Part shown: positions 61,487 to 64,000 of the stretch, piece by piece
Layout of the letters: every line of letters starts with the position of its first letter
How positions within the stretch are numbered: the first letter of the stretch is position 1
Assembly (NCBI GenBank): GCA_934476545.1
Contig: CAKSOB010000001.1
Location: 1-64,000 of the forward strand
Origin: an uncultured Eubacteriales bacterium
Lineage (GTDB): Bacteria > Bacillota > Clostridia > Oscillospirales > Acutalibacteraceae
Direction: 5' to 3'
Length of the DNA: 64,000 bases
Notes under the pieces: model-generated
What the model was told of the DNA's origin: nothing
Database searches by the model: none
The model's input: the letters and a program-made list of their open reading frames with translations, nothing else
Position numbers and translations under genes: made by a program

Positions 61487-61528
61487 AGATTCTATGTAAC
61501 TGTAATTAAAGAAAGGGGGCGAGCAGCT

Positions 61529-63943
61529 TTGCAGAATACACCTCCTCGGATCTTCTCCGATCCGGAGCAGGGATTGACAGCGGAACAGGTTCGCCAACAA
61601 CAAGCCAGGGGACTGACCAACGGCGATGCGGATGTGAAAACAAAAAGCATCGGCCGCATCGTCCGAGATAATGTGATGACCCCATTCAACCTACTTAATG
61701 CCATTTTGGCCGCATTGGTAATTTGTGTCGGTTCCATTCAAAATGCCTTGTTTATGGGCGTTATCATTTGTAATGTGATCATTGGTACTTTTCAAGAAAT
61801 TCGTGCCAAGAAAACCATTGATAAGCTGTCCCTGATTGCGCAACCGAAAGCCCATGTCATTCGAGATGGCAAATTGCAAGATATTCAAGTCCATGAGCTG
61901 GTGTTAGACGACATTCTTTCGCTGCAAACCGGCGGGCAAATTTGCGCCGATGCCATTGTGGTACAAGGAGAATGTGAAGTCAATGAATCGTTGCTTACCG
62001 GTGAATCTGACCCGATTTTAAAAAAGGAAGGCGACCTACTGCTTTCCGGCAGTTTTATTGTCAGCGGAAGCTGTAAGGCACGGGTGGAACACGTGGGCGC
62101 AGAAAATTACGCTTCTCAAATCACTGCCAGCGCCAAATACATCAAAAAGCCTAACTCCGAGATTTTATCCTCCATCAATCGTATCATCAAATGGATTGGC
62201 TTTGCACTGATTCCCATTGGCTTGGCATTGTTCTGCAAGCAGATATTCCTCTCCGGACAATCCTTTGACCGTGCCATTGTCAGCACCGTAGCCGCTTTGG
62301 TCGGCATGATTCCGGAAGGCTTGGTGCTGCTGACCAGTGTGGTTTTGGCAGTCAGCGTTATTCGCCTATCTCGCCGAAAAACCTTGGTGCAGGAATTGTT
62401 CTGTATTGAAACCCTTGCACGAGTGGACACGCTTTGCTTAGATAAAACCGGTACCATCACAGAGGGAACCATGGAATTAAATGAGATCGTTCCGTTGTCG
62501 GATTTACCGATGAAGCAAATTGACGAGGCGCTTGTCGCTCTGATGGCAACTCTACAAGATGAAAATCCCACCGCCAATGCAATTCGTGCTCATTATCAAG
62601 CGGAATCAACTGCTTGGCAATGCGAACAGTCTGTACCGTTCTCTTCCGCTCGAAAATGGAGCGGCGTACAATTTGCAGAATACGGCACCTATGTACTGGG
62701 GGCAGCAGAATTCGTTTTAGGCGAAAACGCTACCGCCCTCACAGACCGGCTGGAAACATACAACAAAAGCGGACAGCGTGTGTTGGTATTGACACACAGC
62801 CCCCTTCCCTTTGCAGACAAGACTTTGCCGAAGGAATTACAGCCGGTAGCATTGCTTTCCATCGGAGATAAAATTCGTCCGGAAGCCAAGCAAACACTGG
62901 AATACTTTGCAGAGCAGGGTGTGGATCTGAAGGTAATTTCCGGCGACAATGCGGTAACGGTTGCAAACATTGCCAAACGAGCCGGATTAAAAGACGGTGA
63001 CAATTATGTGAATGCTACTACCCTGACTACCCCGGAACAGCTTGCGGAAGCTGCAAAAACATATAGCGTCTTTGGACGAGTAACGCCGCAGCAAAAACTG
63101 GAATTGGTGCAAGCACTGAAAGCCCAAGGACATACCGTTGCGATGACCGGTGACGGTGTAAACGATGTGCCGGCGCTGAAAGAAGCCGATTGCTCCATTG
63201 CTATGGCTTCCGGCAGTGACGCTGCCCGCACCGTGTCCCAGTTGGTACTGTTAGATTCCAACTTTGCTTCTATGCCGTTGGTGGTACGAGAAGGTCGGCG
63301 CTCCATCAATAACTTGCAGCGGTCTGCCTCTCTCTTCTTAGTAAAAACGCTGTTCTCCACGATTTTGGCAATCGTATTTATTTTCCTCAATCGAGATTAT
63401 CCGTTCCTGCCGCTCCACTTGACCATGATTAGCACCGTATGTATCGGCGCACCGTCCTTTCTGTTGGCGCTGGAACCAAATAACGAACGAATTCGAGGGC
63501 ATTTCATCGCAAACGTCTTGCAAAAGGCTCTGCCCGGCGCCGTCACCATGGCGCTAACGATTATTGCCATTTCGGTTATTTCCTCCTTTATAACATTAAC
63601 TCAAAACCAAATATCCACACTGTGTGTGCTTGCTACCGGTTTTGTATCCCTGCTGGTACTGCTTCGCATTTGCTTGCCGCTGAACTGGATTCGAGGCGGG
63701 CTATTTGCACTGTTTGCAGCCGCATTCGCTGCCGAATGTGCGCTCGCCATGTATGTGGTGCCGGAACGACTTTTAAATATGGTTCCTATGACCGGAACGA
63801 TGGCGATTCTGTTATTGATTCTTTGCGTTTGTGCTACGGGTTTGATGCTGCTTTGCATTATCCTAACCAACCGATTGGTTGTTTCCCGAATCAATCGACT
63901 GTTCGAGCCAAACCACCGAAAAAAATCCCGCAAAAATAAATAA
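61529..63943 (+). CDS. P-type cation ATPase, CtpE-like
   Basis: 804 residues. Actuator motif TGES (157-160), membrane motif PEGLVLL (262-268), phosphorylation site DKTGT (D305), hinge motif MTGDGVNDVPALK later, and ten predicted helices. The PEGLVLLTS segment and the following LVQELxxIExLARVD run resemble mycobacterial CtpE, a Ca2+ uptake ATPase, rather than heavy-metal or KdpB types. The ion is therefore inferred as Ca2+ or another divalent. TTG start behind AAAGGGGGCGAG. It runs to near the right edge but is complete. Confidence 0.9.
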   Translation: MQNTPPRIFSDPEQGLTAEQVRQQQARGLTNGDADVKTKSIGRIVRDNVMTPFNLLNAILAALVICVGSIQNALFMGVIICNVIIGTFQEIRAKKTIDKLSLIAQPKAHVIRDGKLQDIQVHELVLDDILSLQTGGQICADAIVVQGECEVNESLLTGESDPILKKEGDLLLSGSFIVSGSCKARVEHVGAENYASQITASAKYIKKPNSEILSSINRIIKWIGFALIPIGLALFCKQIFLSGQSFDRAIVSTVAALVGMIPEGLVLLTSVVLAVSVIRLSRRKTLVQELFCIETLARVDTLCLDKTGTITEGTMELNEIVPLSDLPMKQIDEALVALMATLQDENPTANAIRAHYQAESTAWQCEQSVPFSSARKWSGVQFAEYGTYVLGAAEFVLGENATALTDRLETYNKSGQRVLVLTHSPLPFADKTLPKELQPVALLSIGDKIRPEAKQTLEYFAEQGVDLKVISGDNAVTVANIAKRAGLKDGDNYVNATTLTTPEQLAEAAKTYSVFGRVTPQQKLELVQALKAQGHTVAMTGDGVNDVPALKEADCSIAMASGSDAARTVSQLVLLDSNFASMPLVVREGRRSINNLQRSASLFLVKTLFSTILAIVFIFLNRDYPFLPLHLTMISTVCIGAPSFLLALEPNNERIRGHFIANVLQKALPGAVTMALTIIAISVISSFITLTQNQISTLCVLATGFVSLLVLLRICLPLNWIRGGLFALFAAAFAAECALAMYVVPERLLNMVPMTGTMAILLLILCVCATGLMLLCIILTNRLVVSRINRLFEPNHRKKSRKNK

Positions 63944-63983
63944 AAAACGCTCTGCTTGCAAGTTCCGCAGGCAGGGCGTTTTT
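63944..63983 (+). terminator. Terminator after the P-type ATPase
   Basis: Long stem AAAAACGC-TCTGC-TTGC with GCAGGCAGGGCGTTTTT (G-T pairs), loop AAGTTCC, followed by T run. The last bases of the window hold nothing more. Confidence 0.83.
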
Positions 63984-64000
63984 CATCTTTTAAGCACAAA

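Noticed and set aside
1..64000. Mobile elements, CRISPR arrays, tRNA and rRNA genes
   Set aside because: I looked for transposase motifs, direct repeats with regular spacers and cloverleaf sequences and found none. The gene order is operonic and compact throughout.

Overview
The window reads as a 64 kb stretch of ordinary chromosome from a spore-forming, anaerobic low-to-medium-GC Firmicute. Oscillospirales (the former Ruminococcaceae) is my best guess. The guess rests on gene order, on SpoVM and YtfJ/GerW, on strong AGGAGG-type ribosome binding sites with sigma-A promoters, and on the protein style; no rRNA or marker search was possible. I see no tRNA, rRNA, insertion sequence, phage, plasmid or CRISPR sequence.

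Layout. (1) 1-12.8 kb, minus strand: a housekeeping operon that follows the Bacillus order remA-gmk-rpoZ-priA-def-fmt-rsmB-rlmN-prpC-prkC-rsgA-thiN. It ends in two very short genes, a 56-codon Cys-rich membrane protein and a 29-codon SpoVM; coaBC and rpe are missing from the usual order. (2) 12.8-18.4 kb, minus: a chromosome segregation and envelope operon (M50 protease, scpA, scpB, DUF2953, ytfJ, a D-Ala-D-Ala carboxypeptidase, rluB, an unknown gene). (3) 18.5-25.1 kb: metA (acetyl-CoA type by its residue 111), then a complete biotin operon (ECF-type S component, bioW, bioF, bioB, bioD, bioA) behind a promoter overlapped by a BirA-like operator. (4) 25.1-29.8 kb, plus: a MarR regulator with a palindromic operator and two tandem FUSC-like exporters. 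(5) 29.8-31.3 kb, minus: a MATE exporter behind a consensus promoter and a structured leader that contains a possible leader peptide. (6) 31.4-41.3 kb, minus: a ten-gene Mrp/Mbh-type ion-translocating membrane complex with four antiporter-like subunits and no hydrogenase subunits, headed by an eleventh small gene. (7) 41.5-46.7 kb: a CorC-like protein, a VanY-like protein that has lost its catalytic residues, a YcxB-like protein, a HAD phosphatase with a thioesterase, and a membrane acyltransferase. (8) 46.8-51.6 kb, plus: ychF, a 3D-domain lipoprotein, lepA and hemW. (9) 51.6-57.1 kb, minus: carbamate kinase and a riboflavin operon (ribD, ribE, ribBA, ribH and a HAD phosphatase) under an FMN riboswitch. 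(10) 57.1-64 kb: a phosphopantetheinyl transferase, a lipoprotein, a polysaccharide flippase with UppP and a PAP2 phosphatase, and a CtpE-like P-type ATPase.

The most interesting points are the hydrogenase-free Mrp/Mbh-like complex with a His-rich loop, the pseudo-enzyme VanY, the HAD gene coupled to ribH (candidate for the unassigned riboflavin-pathway phosphatase), the non-BioY S component in the biotin operon, the MATE leader, and three genes whose best-placed start codon is CTG. I found no single large undescribed system such as a new defence or biosynthetic locus.
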